Below, in pieces: positions 8,330 through 16,636 of a DNA stretch of 64,000 nt. Numbering within the stretch: the first letter of the stretch is position 1; each line of letters starts with the position of its first letter. The position numbers and the translations under genes are program-made. The DNA is from Nonomuraea cypriaca (GTDB taxonomy: Bacteria > Actinomycetota > Actinomycetes > Streptosporangiales > Streptosporangiaceae). The notes under the pieces were generated by a model that did not search any database, was not told where the DNA came from, and saw only the letters and a program-made list of their open reading frames with translations. The DNA lies in the NCBI RefSeq assembly GCF_015645445.1, contig NZ_JADOGI010000023.1, positions 1-64,000 on the forward strand, in the 5' to 3' direction.

Positions 8330-9322
8330 ATGGTGACGATCTACGACGTGGCGTCGCGGGCCGGGGTCTCCACGGCGACCGTCTCGCGGGTGCTCAACGG
8401 CGCCAGCACGGTCGACCCGGCACTCGCCTCCCGGGTCCGCGCCGTGGTGGCCGAGCTGGGCTACGAGCGCAACGCGCTGGCCAGGAACCTGCGGCTGTCC
8501 AGCACCAAGCTGTGGGCCGTGATCATCTCCGACATCGGCAACCCGTTCTTCACCTCACTCGTGCGAGGCGTCGAGGACGTCGCCCAGGAGGCCGGTCACT
8601 CGGTCGTGTTGTGCAACAGCGACGAGGACGCCGCCAAGGAGGCCGCGTACATCAAGGCCGCGCTCGCCGACCGGATGGCCGGCGTGATCATCTCGCCGTC
8701 GGCCCGCGCGGCCGGGATCAACCAGCTCGTGAAGTCCGCGACCCCGACCGTGGTCATCGACCGCGTGGTCGGCACCGCCCCGGTCGACACCGTGCTCGTG
8801 GACAACGAGCACGGCGCCGAGCTGGCCACCGAGCACCTCATCACCTCCGGCTACCGGAGGGTCGCGTGCGTCACCGGCCCGCGCCGCCTGTTCACCGCGG
8901 CGCGCCGCCTGCGCGGCTACCGCGCCGCGCTGCGGCGCGGCGGCGTCGACTACGACGAGACCCTGGTCAGATACGCCGACTTCCGTGAGGCGGGCGGCCG
9001 CGAGGCGATGCGCTCGCTGCTCACGGAGGAGCACCCGCCGGACGCGGTGTTCGTGGCCAACAACCTGATGACGGTGGGTGCGCTGGACGCGCTGGTGCAG
9101 GCGGACGTGCGCATCCCCAAGGACTTCGGCGTCGTCGGCTTCGACGACATCCCCTGGGCCCACCTCGTCCGCCCGTCCCTCACGACCGTGAGCCAGCCGA
9201 CCTACGACCTCGGCCGGGCCGCGGCCCGCCTGCTCCTGGAACGCGTACGCGACCCGCACCGCGCCCCCAGCACGGTCAAGCTGAAGACGCGGCTGCAGGT
9301 GCGCGGCAGCTCGACCCGGTGA
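8330..9322 (+). CDS. LacI-family transcriptional repressor of the sulfatase locus
   Basis: The 330-residue protein begins with a classic LacI headpiece (TIYDVASRAGVSTATVSRVLNG region, residues 3-24), then a periplasmic-binding-protein-like effector domain ending with GVVGFDDIPWAHLVRPSLTTV. The ATG at 8330 (SD ggggagg) is chosen over the upstream in-frame ATG at 8225 because the longer version would translate through the operator and add residues the family lacks. It is adjacent to, and probably controls, the genes with matching operators between 13.6 and 26.5 kb. The inducer is presumably a sugar from the imported substrate. It converges on the next gene with only 3 bp between stops. Confidence 0.9.
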   Translation: MVTIYDVASRAGVSTATVSRVLNGASTVDPALASRVRAVVAELGYERNALARNLRLSSTKLWAVIISDIGNPFFTSLVRGVEDVAQEAGHSVVLCNSDEDAAKEAAYIKAALADRMAGVIISPSARAAGINQLVKSATPTVVIDRVVGTAPVDTVLVDNEHGAELATEHLITSGYRRVACVTGPRRLFTAARRLRGYRAALRRGGVDYDETLVRYADFREAGGREAMRSLLTEEHPPDAVFVANNLMTVGALDALVQADVRIPKDFGVVGFDDIPWAHLVRPSLTTVSQPTYDLGRAAARLLLERVRDPHRAPSTVKLKTRLQVRGSSTR

Positions 9323-9325
9323 CCG

Positions 9326-10807
9326 TCACAGCACCGGATGCCCCCTGCGGGTGGTGAGCGCGGCGTCCAGGTCGAGACGGTCGATGATCCGCCGGGCGTC
9401 GTCGGGCCGGCCGCGCGCCCGCAGCCGCTCGATCCACCGCTCCAGCCTGATGTACCGGTACGGCCCCGTGCGCACCACCTCCTGCATCGGGTCGCCTGGA
9501 GCGCCGTGGCGGCCCAGCATCCCGTGCAGCCAGTCGCTCATCACGTGGTCCAGTTCGGCGACCCGCCCCGGCTCCGCCTCGGCGATGTTCGTCGTCTGCC
9601 GCGGGTCCGCGTCCATGTCGAACAGCGCGAGATCGTCGAAGTCGTACAGCCCGGGGTGGTAGGTGCGCACGAACAGCCGGTCAGGGGTGCGCACCGCCCG
9701 CTGGCAGCTGTAGAGCGCGTGGTCCCAGACCAGGTGCGGGCGTCCCGCCCACTCCTCGCCGCGGATGGCGGCGGTGACCGGCAGCCCGTCCCAGCCGGTC
9801 GGCACCGGGATCCCGGCCAGCTCGCACAGCGTCGGCTGCAGGTCCACGTTGTACATCAGCCCGTCGTACGCCCGGTCTGCCGCGCCGCCCGGCCAGCGTA
9901 CGACCATGGGGATGTTGTGCACGGCCTCGCCCGCGCACACGTGGTCGCCGTAGACGCCCTGCTCGCCGAGCGCCTCGCCGTGGTCGGCGGAGAAGATGAT
10001 CGCGGTGTCCTCAAGCACGCCCAGGTCGGCCAGGGTGTTCAGGATCCGGCCGATCTCCTCGTCCATGAACCTGGTCGCCGCGTCGTAGCCGTCCACGAGC
10101 CGTTTGAAGTCGTCGACGCCGCCGATCGCGTCCGGCATCGACGGGACCGGGCTGCGGCCGTCCGGCGTGCCGGGGAACAGCTCGCGCGCCGTGAAGGGGC
10201 CGTAGTCCTGCTGGTGCCCGGCGATCGCCTCCTCGTCGGGCCAGCCTGGCGGCGGTTCGCCGGCGAACCGGTCGATCCACTTCTGGTCGACGGTGTAGTT
10301 GCGGTGCGGGTCCCAGTACTGGATGTGCAGGAAGTAATCCTCCTCGCGCCCGTTGGCCCGCAGCCAGGGGATGACCGCCGCGTTGACCTCGTCGGCGTTC
10401 TCGTCGCCCTGCTTGAGCGTGGCGGTGTGCATCTCGCTCCAGCCGCCGCAGAACCAGTACGCCTGGTGCCGGTCGGCGAAGGAGGAGAAGCTCACCGTAC
10501 GGTAGCCGTGCCGCCGCAGGTGCCGGGTGAACAGCGGCATGTCGTCCCAGTGCCGGTGCCCGTTGCCGGGAAAGCGGAACTCCGAGCCCGGCCCGAAGTG
10601 GGTCATCGCGCCGTGCCTGACGCCCACCCGGCCGCTGATCAGGCTGCCGCGCGAGGGAACGCACGGCGACGTGGCGCAGTACGCGTGGGTGAACCGCACG
10701 CCCTCGCGCGCCATCGCGTCGATGTTGGGCGTCGTGTCGCGGTGGTAGCCGTAGCAGCCCAGGTGGTCGGGCCGCAGCGAGTCGATGTCGAAGTACAGGA
10801 TGCGCAT
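9326..10807 (-). CDS. Sulfatase (arylsulfatase A superfamily), cytoplasmic
   Basis: The 493-residue alkaline-phosphatase-fold sulfatase carries metal-binding aspartates at the start (YFDIDSLRPDHLG), the formylglycine signature Cys49-V-P-S-R followed by a GR, and a late ADHGEALGEQG metal site. Cys49 would be converted to formylglycine by the FGE at 24 kb. No signal peptide or Tat motif is present, so it should act in the cytoplasm on imported substrate. It is the last gene of a three-gene leftward operon (GH172, propeller-like protein, sulfatase; 16-bp spacing) starting at the operator at 13.6 kb. The exact sulfate ester cannot be told. Confidence 0.9.
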   Translation of the reverse strand: MRILYFDIDSLRPDHLGCYGYHRDTTPNIDAMAREGVRFTHAYCATSPCVPSRGSLISGRVGVRHGAMTHFGPGSEFRFPGNGHRHWDDMPLFTRHLRRHGYRTVSFSSFADRHQAYWFCGGWSEMHTATLKQGDENADEVNAAVIPWLRANGREEDYFLHIQYWDPHRNYTVDQKWIDRFAGEPPPGWPDEEAIAGHQQDYGPFTARELFPGTPDGRSPVPSMPDAIGGVDDFKRLVDGYDAATRFMDEEIGRILNTLADLGVLEDTAIIFSADHGEALGEQGVYGDHVCAGEAVHNIPMVVRWPGGAADRAYDGLMYNVDLQPTLCELAGIPVPTGWDGLPVTAAIRGEEWAGRPHLVWDHALYSCQRAVRTPDRLFVRTYHPGLYDFDDLALFDMDADPRQTTNIAEAEPGRVAELDHVMSDWLHGMLGRHGAPGDPMQEVVRTGPYRYIRLERWIERLRARGRPDDARRIIDRLDLDAALTTRRGHPVL

Positions 10808-10823
10808 CAGACCTCGCGTCCTT

Positions 10824-12437
10824 TCACCGGTAGTAGACCTCCACTTCGGCGACCGAGGTGAAGGTGTGCGCGCCGCCGGGCGCGCCGATCACCCGCACTC
10901 CGTCCGCCAGCGCGGGGTCGAAACGGAACGTGTACGTCTTGTTCGGGCCGGCCGTCTGGTCGTGGGGGTAGGCGGGGCTGACCCGCTGGCCCCGTACGTC
11001 GCTCCAGCGGCCGTTCCTGCGCACCTGGACCCGCAGGTCGTTCGCGAACCAGCCGCCGTCGGGCAGCATCGCGCCGGTCGTGTAGCGGACCTCGTTGACG
11101 TGCCGGACGCGCGGCCAGGTGTAGCCCCACCAACTCGTCGTCTTGTCCTCGTCGTTCCAGTCGTCCTCGTACGCCGTCAGGTCGCCGTCGTTGTAGATCG
11201 ACGTACGGCCGGACCTGGTCACCCGCTCGTACGGCGTCGTGCCAGGACCCAGCGCCAGGTTGTCGCCGCCGGACTTGTGGCGGTTGGCGGGAGTCGACGG
11301 CGTCCACGGCGTGACCTGCATCTTGCGCAGGTTGAAGTTGTAGACGGTGTTGGGCACCGCGCCGCAGGGGCCGCAGATGTTCGACTGCACCCACATGGTC
11401 CTGCCGTCGGCGCTGATGAACTTCGACGGGATCGTGGGTGCGTAGCCGCCGTGCTTGGCCTGGTTCCACTGCACGCCGAAGTCCTTGGCGCGGATCTTCG
11501 TCCACGGTCCCCACGGGGTGGGCGCGTCGTAGACGGTCCACTGGAAGGCGTTCCAGGTGGTGTAGAAGTAGCGCTTCAGCGGCTTGTTGTAGACCACGCC
11601 GCCCTGGGCGATGAGCAGCTTGTCGCTGGGCCCCGTGCCGTGCACCTTGGGGTAGGTCCGCTCCTCGTCGTGGATCACCGGCGCCTTGTCGCCGATCTCG
11701 GCGGACCAGGTGGCCCGGCTCCCCTGCCCGCCGGTGTAGAACTCCCAGGCGGAGCGGTCCTGGATCCGGTCCTTGGGCACGCGGCCGAGGTAGACGTCGG
11801 ACTGCTGACGCCAGTTGCCGTCCAGCCCGTACGCGTAGACGTAGCCGTCGGCGGCGTCGGCGTACGCCTTGCCGAAGTCGAGGAACATGATCGTGGTGAA
11901 GACGGACCCGCCGAACATCGCCTCGGTCGTGTCCCAGGTCCAGGTCTTGCCGTGGTCGGTGGACCTGGCGATCGTCGCGGCGGGGGCGCTGTCGAAGGTG
12001 CGCTTCTTCAGGTCCTGCACGGCCAGGTAGAGGTCCCCGCCGACGCAGGCCATGCCGGTGGGCTTGCGGTTGTAGTCGGCGCCGCTCCAGATCTGGCCGA
12101 CCTCGTCCCCCTTGGCGACGAGCGCGCCGGCCAGGTTGTCCTGCTCGGGGGTGCCGGTGATCCGGTTGACGCCGATGTCGGTGCTCGGCGGCGCGGCGAA
12201 ACCGCGGCCGTCGCCGTGCGCGGAGTACAGGTTGTCGTCGTCGGACCAGCAGGACGGCCACAGGTCGCCGCCGCTCGGCGACTTGACGGTGCTGCGTTCC
12301 TCGATCCGGATCGTGGACAGGAACGTGCTGTCCGGCGGGGACGCCGGATCGGCCTGGCTCTGGGCGTAGGCCGGCGGCGTCGCGGCGAGCGCTAAGACCA
12401 GCAGGCCAGTGAGCGCCGCGGGGGTGGAGTGCTTCAT
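10824..12437 (-). CDS. Secreted DUF4185-like propeller protein with C-terminal discoidin-like domain
   Basis: The 537-residue protein has a Sec signal peptide (residues 1-25, ending AYAQS), then repeated blades with Trp/Gly/Asp motifs (DLWPSCWSDDDNLYSAHGDG, STDHGKTWTWD, TPWGPWTKI) that resemble the DUF4185 beta-propeller family. The last ~140 residues (WWGYTWPRVRHVNEVRY onward) look like an F5/8 type C (discoidin) carbohydrate-binding fold. I know no enzymatic function for the family. Being secreted and in one operon with GH172 and a sulfatase, it may bind or cut the extracellular polysaccharide. Family assignment is by pattern and moderately sure. Confidence 0.6.
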   Translation of the reverse strand: MKHSTPAALTGLLVLALAATPPAYAQSQADPASPPDSTFLSTIRIEERSTVKSPSGGDLWPSCWSDDDNLYSAHGDGRGFAAPPSTDIGVNRITGTPEQDNLAGALVAKGDEVGQIWSGADYNRKPTGMACVGGDLYLAVQDLKKRTFDSAPAATIARSTDHGKTWTWDTTEAMFGGSVFTTIMFLDFGKAYADAADGYVYAYGLDGNWRQQSDVYLGRVPKDRIQDRSAWEFYTGGQGSRATWSAEIGDKAPVIHDEERTYPKVHGTGPSDKLLIAQGGVVYNKPLKRYFYTTWNAFQWTVYDAPTPWGPWTKIRAKDFGVQWNQAKHGGYAPTIPSKFISADGRTMWVQSNICGPCGAVPNTVYNFNLRKMQVTPWTPSTPANRHKSGGDNLALGPGTTPYERVTRSGRTSIYNDGDLTAYEDDWNDEDKTTSWWGYTWPRVRHVNEVRYTTGAMLPDGGWFANDLRVQVRRNGRWSDVRGQRVSPAYPHDQTAGPNKTYTFRFDPALADGVRVIGAPGGAHTFTSVAEVEVYYR

Positions 12438-12470
12438 CTCGAACCTCAGGGGGTAGTGGGCTTACCTGGG

Positions 12471-13550
12471 TCAGGGGGCGGCGATGCGGGCCGCTGCCGG
12501 GGGCAGGCTCAGCGGGAGGTGCGGCAGCGTCTGGTACCAGTACGCGACTGAGGAGAGGTCGTCGCTGCGGCGGTTGGCATGGCCGTGCTCGATCGTCACC
12601 CGGATCGAGCGCTCGAACGCGATCGGGTCCTCGATGTGGAAGCGGTAGAGCGAGATCTCGCCGCCCCAGTTCTCGCCGCCTGGCAGGGTGAGCCCGTGGT
12701 AGGGGGAGGAGTACTGCTGGGTGGGGCACCAGGCGAGGTTGAAGTAGTCCTCGGTGCCGGTGCCGTGCAGCCTGGGCGGGAACGGCTCGCCGTCGATGAA
12801 GATCATGTCGTCGCCCTCGCCGTACCAGTTCCACTGCCTGGTGTCGCGCAGGTTGCGGACGTTGAGCACGCACCCGACGAAGTGGCCGCGCCCCTCGGCC
12901 TCCAGGATCGAGTAGTTGCCGTCACCGGTGAGGTTGACGCCGCCCATCTGGAACTCCTGGTTCGACAGGCCGGTCTCGTCGATGCCGTCGGTCGGGCTCT
13001 GCCGGTTCCATGAGGCGTGGAAGCGGCCGAGCGTGGGCTCCAGCTCGTCGAACCGTTCGTAGTCCACGTAGTAGTAGAGCCGGATGGTGTCGTGCTCCAA
13101 CTCGCTGGCCACCTCGATGCGGGCGCCCGACGAGAAGGGCATGTGGAAGAAGCTGTTGAGGCTCCGGCCGTCCTCGGGGCTCATCTGCAGCGGCGCGGAC
13201 GCGAAGTTCACCGTGCGGCCGTGGCCGACGCCGAAGAAGTCGCCGAGCGGCACCAGCACGCTCGGCTCCTCCTCGCCGTCCCACCAGATGCGCAGCACGA
13301 GTCTGCGCAGGTAGTCGGGCTCGGCCATGCGCACCGGCGTACGCTGCGCGTCGCTGGTCACCGTCATCCAGATGTGCGTGATCGAGCCGGCTCCGTCGAT
13401 GTCGGCGAGCACGTGGCTCTCGCCGGGTTCGAGCTTCTTCCTGTCGTCGTTGCCGCCTGTCCTGTCCCAGCTCGACTCACGGTGCCGGCGTCCCTCGCGC
13501 AACCTCGGAAGGTCACGCAGGCTGCTGCCGAAATCCCCGTACGCCGACAT
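12471..13550 (-). CDS. GH172-family (DUF2961) glycoside hydrolase
   Basis: The 359-residue protein has the hallmarks of DUF2961: DGAGSITHIWMTV near the start, NSFFHMPF, YYYVDYE, and the GTGTEDYFNLAW motif followed by NWGGEISLYRFHIEDPIAF. DUF2961 is now glycoside hydrolase family 172, whose characterised members act on fructofuranosyl or D-arabinofuranosyl linkages. Catalytic glutamates in the family fall in the region holding the TEDYF and GGEISLYR glutamates. There is no signal peptide, so I infer cytoplasmic action. ATG 13550 is preferred over 13568 because ggagg lies just before it. It is the first gene behind the 13.6-kb operator and the only recognisable glycosidase of the locus. Confidence 0.8.
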   Translation of the reverse strand: MSAYGDFGSSLRDLPRLREGRRHRESSWDRTGGNDDRKKLEPGESHVLADIDGAGSITHIWMTVTSDAQRTPVRMAEPDYLRRLVLRIWWDGEEEPSVLVPLGDFFGVGHGRTVNFASAPLQMSPEDGRSLNSFFHMPFSSGARIEVASELEHDTIRLYYYVDYERFDELEPTLGRFHASWNRQSPTDGIDETGLSNQEFQMGGVNLTGDGNYSILEAEGRGHFVGCVLNVRNLRDTRQWNWYGEGDDMIFIDGEPFPPRLHGTGTEDYFNLAWCPTQQYSSPYHGLTLPGGENWGGEISLYRFHIEDPIAFERSIRVTIEHGHANRRSDDLSSVAYWYQTLPHLPLSLPPAAARIAAP

Positions 13551-13586
13551 CCGTCCTCCAGAAATCATCGCTGTGCTGTAGCGCGA

Positions 13587-13632
13587 GTAATCGATTTCTA
13601 GGAAAGTAGGCGTTACATCAATCCAACGTCAA
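13587..13632 (-). promoter_or_regulatory. Promoter with LacI-type operator for the leftward GH172 operon (operator 13587-13598)
   Basis: On the minus strand: -35 TTGACG (13632-13627), 18-bp spacer, -10 TACTTT (13608-13603), then four bases and the operator GAAATCGATTAC (13598-13587). The operator would sit at the transcription start. It lies between divergent genes and could also repress the sulfatase starting at 13646. Confidence 0.8.
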
Positions 13633-13645
13633 GGGAGTACTCACT

Positions 13646-14881
13646 GTGAATGACCGGCCGAACGTGGTCCTCGTCTTCATGGACGACATGGGCTACGGCG
13701 ACATGGGAGCCATGGGCGGCACCGTGGTCAAGACCCCGCGGATGGACAGCGTGGCGAACAACGGCATCGCCTTCCGTCACATGTACTCCGCCGCCCCCGT
13801 GTGCACGCCGTCCCGCGCCGCGCTGATGACCGGCAGGTACGCCCAGCGGGTCGGCCTGCCCAGGGTGCTGTTCCCGCACGAGGGCGAGGGCCTGTCCAGC
13901 TTCGAGCGCACGGTCCCCGAAGTGCTCAAGGACAGCGGCTACCGGACCGCCGGCTACGGCAAGTGGCACCTCGGCTGCCGCCCGGAACACAACCCCAGGC
14001 GGCACGGCTTCGACGAGTTCTACGGCCTGCTGTACAGCAACGACATGGACCCCGTGCACATGTACGACGGCGAGAAGCCGGTGCAGACGGAGGTGGACCA
14101 GTCGCTCGTCACCAGGCAGTACACCGACAAGGCGATCGAGTTCATCGAGCGCGGCGGGGAGGAGCCGTTCTTCGTCTACCTGGCGCACACGATGCCGCAC
14201 ATCCCGCTGCACGTCGAAGAGGGTTTCCGCGGCACCTCCAGGGGCGGCACGTACGGCGACACGATCGAGTGCATCGACTTCCACCTCGGCCGCCTGCTCG
14301 ACAAGCTCGACGAACTCGGTCTCACCGACGACACGCTGGTGATCGTGACCAGCGACAACGGCCCCTGGTTCGAGGGCAGCACGGGCGGGCTGCGCGGGCG
14401 CAAGATCGACACCTGGGAGGGTGGCATCCGGATGCCGTTCGTCGCCCAGTGGCCGGCCAGGATCCCCGCGGGATCGGTGTGCGACGAGCCCGCCTGCTTC
14501 ATCGACCTCCTCCCGACCCTGGCGGGGCTGGCCGGCGGCGAGGTGCCCGCGGACCGGCCGGTCGACGGAATCGACATCGGATCCGCGCTGCTCGGCGGGC
14601 CGATGGCGGAGCGCGAGGCGCTGTACTTCTTCCACAACTGGACGCTGAACGCGCTGCGCCAGGGCAAGTGGAAGCTGCACGTCGACCGCAACCCGCAGCC
14701 CGACCGCAGAGAGCTGCCGCAGCTGTTCGACCTGGAGGCGGACCCGTCGGAGTCGTACAACGTGGCGAACCTGGAGCCTGAGGTCGTGGCCCGCCTCACG
14801 GAGCTGGCCACGGCCTTCTCCGCCGAGATCGCCGCCCAGCAACTCGACGCCCAGGGGCGCGCCGCCGGCCGCTGCGCCTGA
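13646..14881 (+). CDS. Sulfatase, cytoplasmic
   Basis: The 411-residue sulfatase shows all expected parts: NVVLVFMDDMGYGD metal site, Cys53-T-P-S-R-A formylglycine signature followed by LMTGRY, GKWHLG with the catalytic Lys and His, HTMPH, and TSDNGPW with the last metal ligands. It lacks a signal peptide. GTG start at 13646 with aggga upstream. It is transcribed away from the GH172 operon across the shared operator region and is followed by 297 bp containing the next promoter. Its closest relative in the window is the Tat-exported sulfatase at 17.8 kb (shared LYSND/LGSND and PW..G segments). Confidence 0.92.
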   Translation: MNDRPNVVLVFMDDMGYGDMGAMGGTVVKTPRMDSVANNGIAFRHMYSAAPVCTPSRAALMTGRYAQRVGLPRVLFPHEGEGLSSFERTVPEVLKDSGYRTAGYGKWHLGCRPEHNPRRHGFDEFYGLLYSNDMDPVHMYDGEKPVQTEVDQSLVTRQYTDKAIEFIERGGEEPFFVYLAHTMPHIPLHVEEGFRGTSRGGTYGDTIECIDFHLGRLLDKLDELGLTDDTLVIVTSDNGPWFEGSTGGLRGRKIDTWEGGIRMPFVAQWPARIPAGSVCDEPACFIDLLPTLAGLAGGEVPADRPVDGIDIGSALLGGPMAEREALYFFHNWTLNALRQGKWKLHVDRNPQPDRRELPQLFDLEADPSESYNVANLEPEVVARLTELATAFSAEIAAQQLDAQGRAAGRCA

Positions 14882-14994
14882 CGCCGTACGGCCCGATCGA
14901 GCGGCGGCCGGTGGGCCGCCGCTCCCACGGCGCCGACCTTGCCAGACAGCATTTCCCCTCGATAATGCCTGTTTTTACGGCGATCACATGACCC

Positions 14995-15040
14995 TTGACA
15001 CTGCTGTGCGGCACCGTTACGTTTCTTGGAAATCGATTAC
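14995..15040 (+). promoter_or_regulatory. Strong promoter with LacI-type operator for the first transporter/sulfatase operon
   Basis: TTGACA (14995-15000), a 17-bp spacer, TACGTT (15018-15023), then five bases and the operator GAAATCGATTAC (15029-15040). This is the clearest promoter of the locus, with the operator placed over the expected transcription start. The following 138 bp to the start at 15179 look like an untranslated leader; I see no gene in it. Confidence 0.88.
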
Positions 15041-15178
15041 TCGGCTACCTCGCGGACCGTATGCGCATGGTCAAGGGTCGTGCCGTATCAAGATCAAATG
15101 GATTACCGATCCCGCCCGGCTCTTGGGGGTGCGTTGTGCCGTGCGGCGATCGCGCATCCGCTCGAAAGGTGGTTGGTG

Positions 15179-16636
15179 ATGGACACCCTGAGCCGTCGTC
15201 GGTTCATGCGATCGACAGGTCTGATGGGGTTGATGGCCGCCGTCGCCGCGTGCGGCGGGTCGACAAGCGCCGGTTCCGGCGGGTCGGCCGGCCGGCTCAC
15301 GTGGTGGGACGCCCAGGAGAGCGGCAAGGAGGCCAAGGAGGCGCTGCTCAAGAAGTTCGCCGAGTCGCCGGGCGGCATCCCCGTCGAGTACACGCACGTC
15401 AGCGCGGCCAAGTTCCCCCAGGCCATCCAGCTGGCCAAGCAGAGCAACCAGTTGCCCGACATCCACGTCAACGTGGGCATCACGGCGCAGGTCGAGCAGC
15501 TCATCAAGGACGGCTGGGTGGCGCCGCTCGAACTCGGCGACACCGCCATGAAGCGGCTGGAAGGCAAGCTGTACGAAGGCATCCACACCTTCGAGGGCAA
15601 GGTCTACACCTGGCCGATCTACCACTTCCGCCAGTACATGACGGTCAACTGGTTCGACACCACGATGGTCGCCAAGGCCGGCCTGGACCCGAACGCCCCG
15701 CCCGCCACGTACGACGAGTTCCGCGCGGCGTGCGCCGCCACGCAGAAGGCGTCGGGCGGCGAGTCACACGGCTTCGCCTGGTGTGTCGGCATGCCGATCC
15801 GGCTCGGCTTCGAGATCGACAAGATGGCGCAGGCGGGCGGCTTCGAGGGCGCGGACGGTATCCAGTTCCGCACCGGCGAGTACGCCTACCACTCCGACCC
15901 CTACGTCAACGCGATCGAGTTCATGCTGTCGCTGCACAAGGACGGCCTGATGGCACCCGGGTCGCTGTCCTGGAGCGACGACGTGGCGCGCGGGCGGTGG
16001 GTGGCCGGCGCGGCGACGTACTTCTTCAGCGGGCCGTGGACGGCGGGATCGACGCTGGAGACGGTGCCGCAGTGGAAGGACAAGCTGGGCGTCGGCCCGA
16101 TCCTCGTGCCGGAGGCCGGCAGGAAGGTCGCCACCTACGCTGGGCCGAACGCGGGCACCTACTGGCTCTCGCCCACCTGCAAGCACCCCAAGGAGGCGGG
16201 CCGCCTGCTGGGTGACTACTTCGCCACCGAGCAGTACTCCGTCGACCTGGCCAACGCGATGCTGCAGCCGCCGGCCGACCTCGAGGCGGTCGAGAAGTCC
16301 AACGCCCACCCGATGTACAAGAAGCTCATCGGCTGGTACGCCGAGCAGGCCTACCTCTGCCCGGCCCCGGTGCTGCGCAACCCCAAGGGCATCTCCGCCT
16401 ACCAGGCCGAGGTGAAGGAGATCACGCCCGGCCTCGGCGACATCATCCAGGGCGCGTTCACCGGCGACATCCCCGACTACCGCAAGGCGCTCAAGGAGCT
16501 CAGCGACAAGAACACCGCCGAGCGGGACCGCGCCATCGCCGCAGCCAAGGCCAAGGGCGCCGAGGTCAGCGTGGACGACTGGGCCTTCCCCAAGTGGGCT
16601 CCGGAGAAGGACTTCACGCTGGAGATGTACGGCTGA
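15179..16636 (+). CDS. ABC sugar transporter, solute-binding lipoprotein
   Basis: The 485-residue family-1 extracellular binding protein has a twin-arginine segment (SRRRFMRS), a lipobox AVAAC (Cys about residue 24) and then the fold starting RLTWWDAQESGKEAKEALLKKFAE. It binds a sugar outside the membrane and delivers it to the permeases at 20.7-22.6 kb. The ATG at 15179 (SD gaaaggtgg) is chosen; translating from further upstream would run through the 5' leader. It is the first gene behind the strong operator-promoter and is coupled to the next gene by a TGATG overlap. Confidence 0.92.
   Translation: MDTLSRRRFMRSTGLMGLMAAVAACGGSTSAGSGGSAGRLTWWDAQESGKEAKEALLKKFAESPGGIPVEYTHVSAAKFPQAIQLAKQSNQLPDIHVNVGITAQVEQLIKDGWVAPLELGDTAMKRLEGKLYEGIHTFEGKVYTWPIYHFRQYMTVNWFDTTMVAKAGLDPNAPPATYDEFRAACAATQKASGGESHGFAWCVGMPIRLGFEIDKMAQAGGFEGADGIQFRTGEYAYHSDPYVNAIEFMLSLHKDGLMAPGSLSWSDDVARGRWVAGAATYFFSGPWTAGSTLETVPQWKDKLGVGPILVPEAGRKVATYAGPNAGTYWLSPTCKHPKEAGRLLGDYFATEQYSVDLANAMLQPPADLEAVEKSNAHPMYKKLIGWYAEQAYLCPAPVLRNPKGISAYQAEVKEITPGLGDIIQGAFTGDIPDYRKALKELSDKNTAERDRAIAAAKAKGAEVSVDDWAFPKWAPEKDFTLEMYG

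Noticed and set aside
9338-10861. A 507-codon plus-strand frame opposite the first sulfatase
   Set aside because: The minus strand carries the complete sulfatase with CVPSR and metal sites; the plus frame has no motif.
13561-13573. A further operator-like word (gaaatcatcgctg) near the GH172 start
   Set aside because: It matches only the first half of the operator and is not palindromic; it lies within the GH172 5' region and is likely chance.
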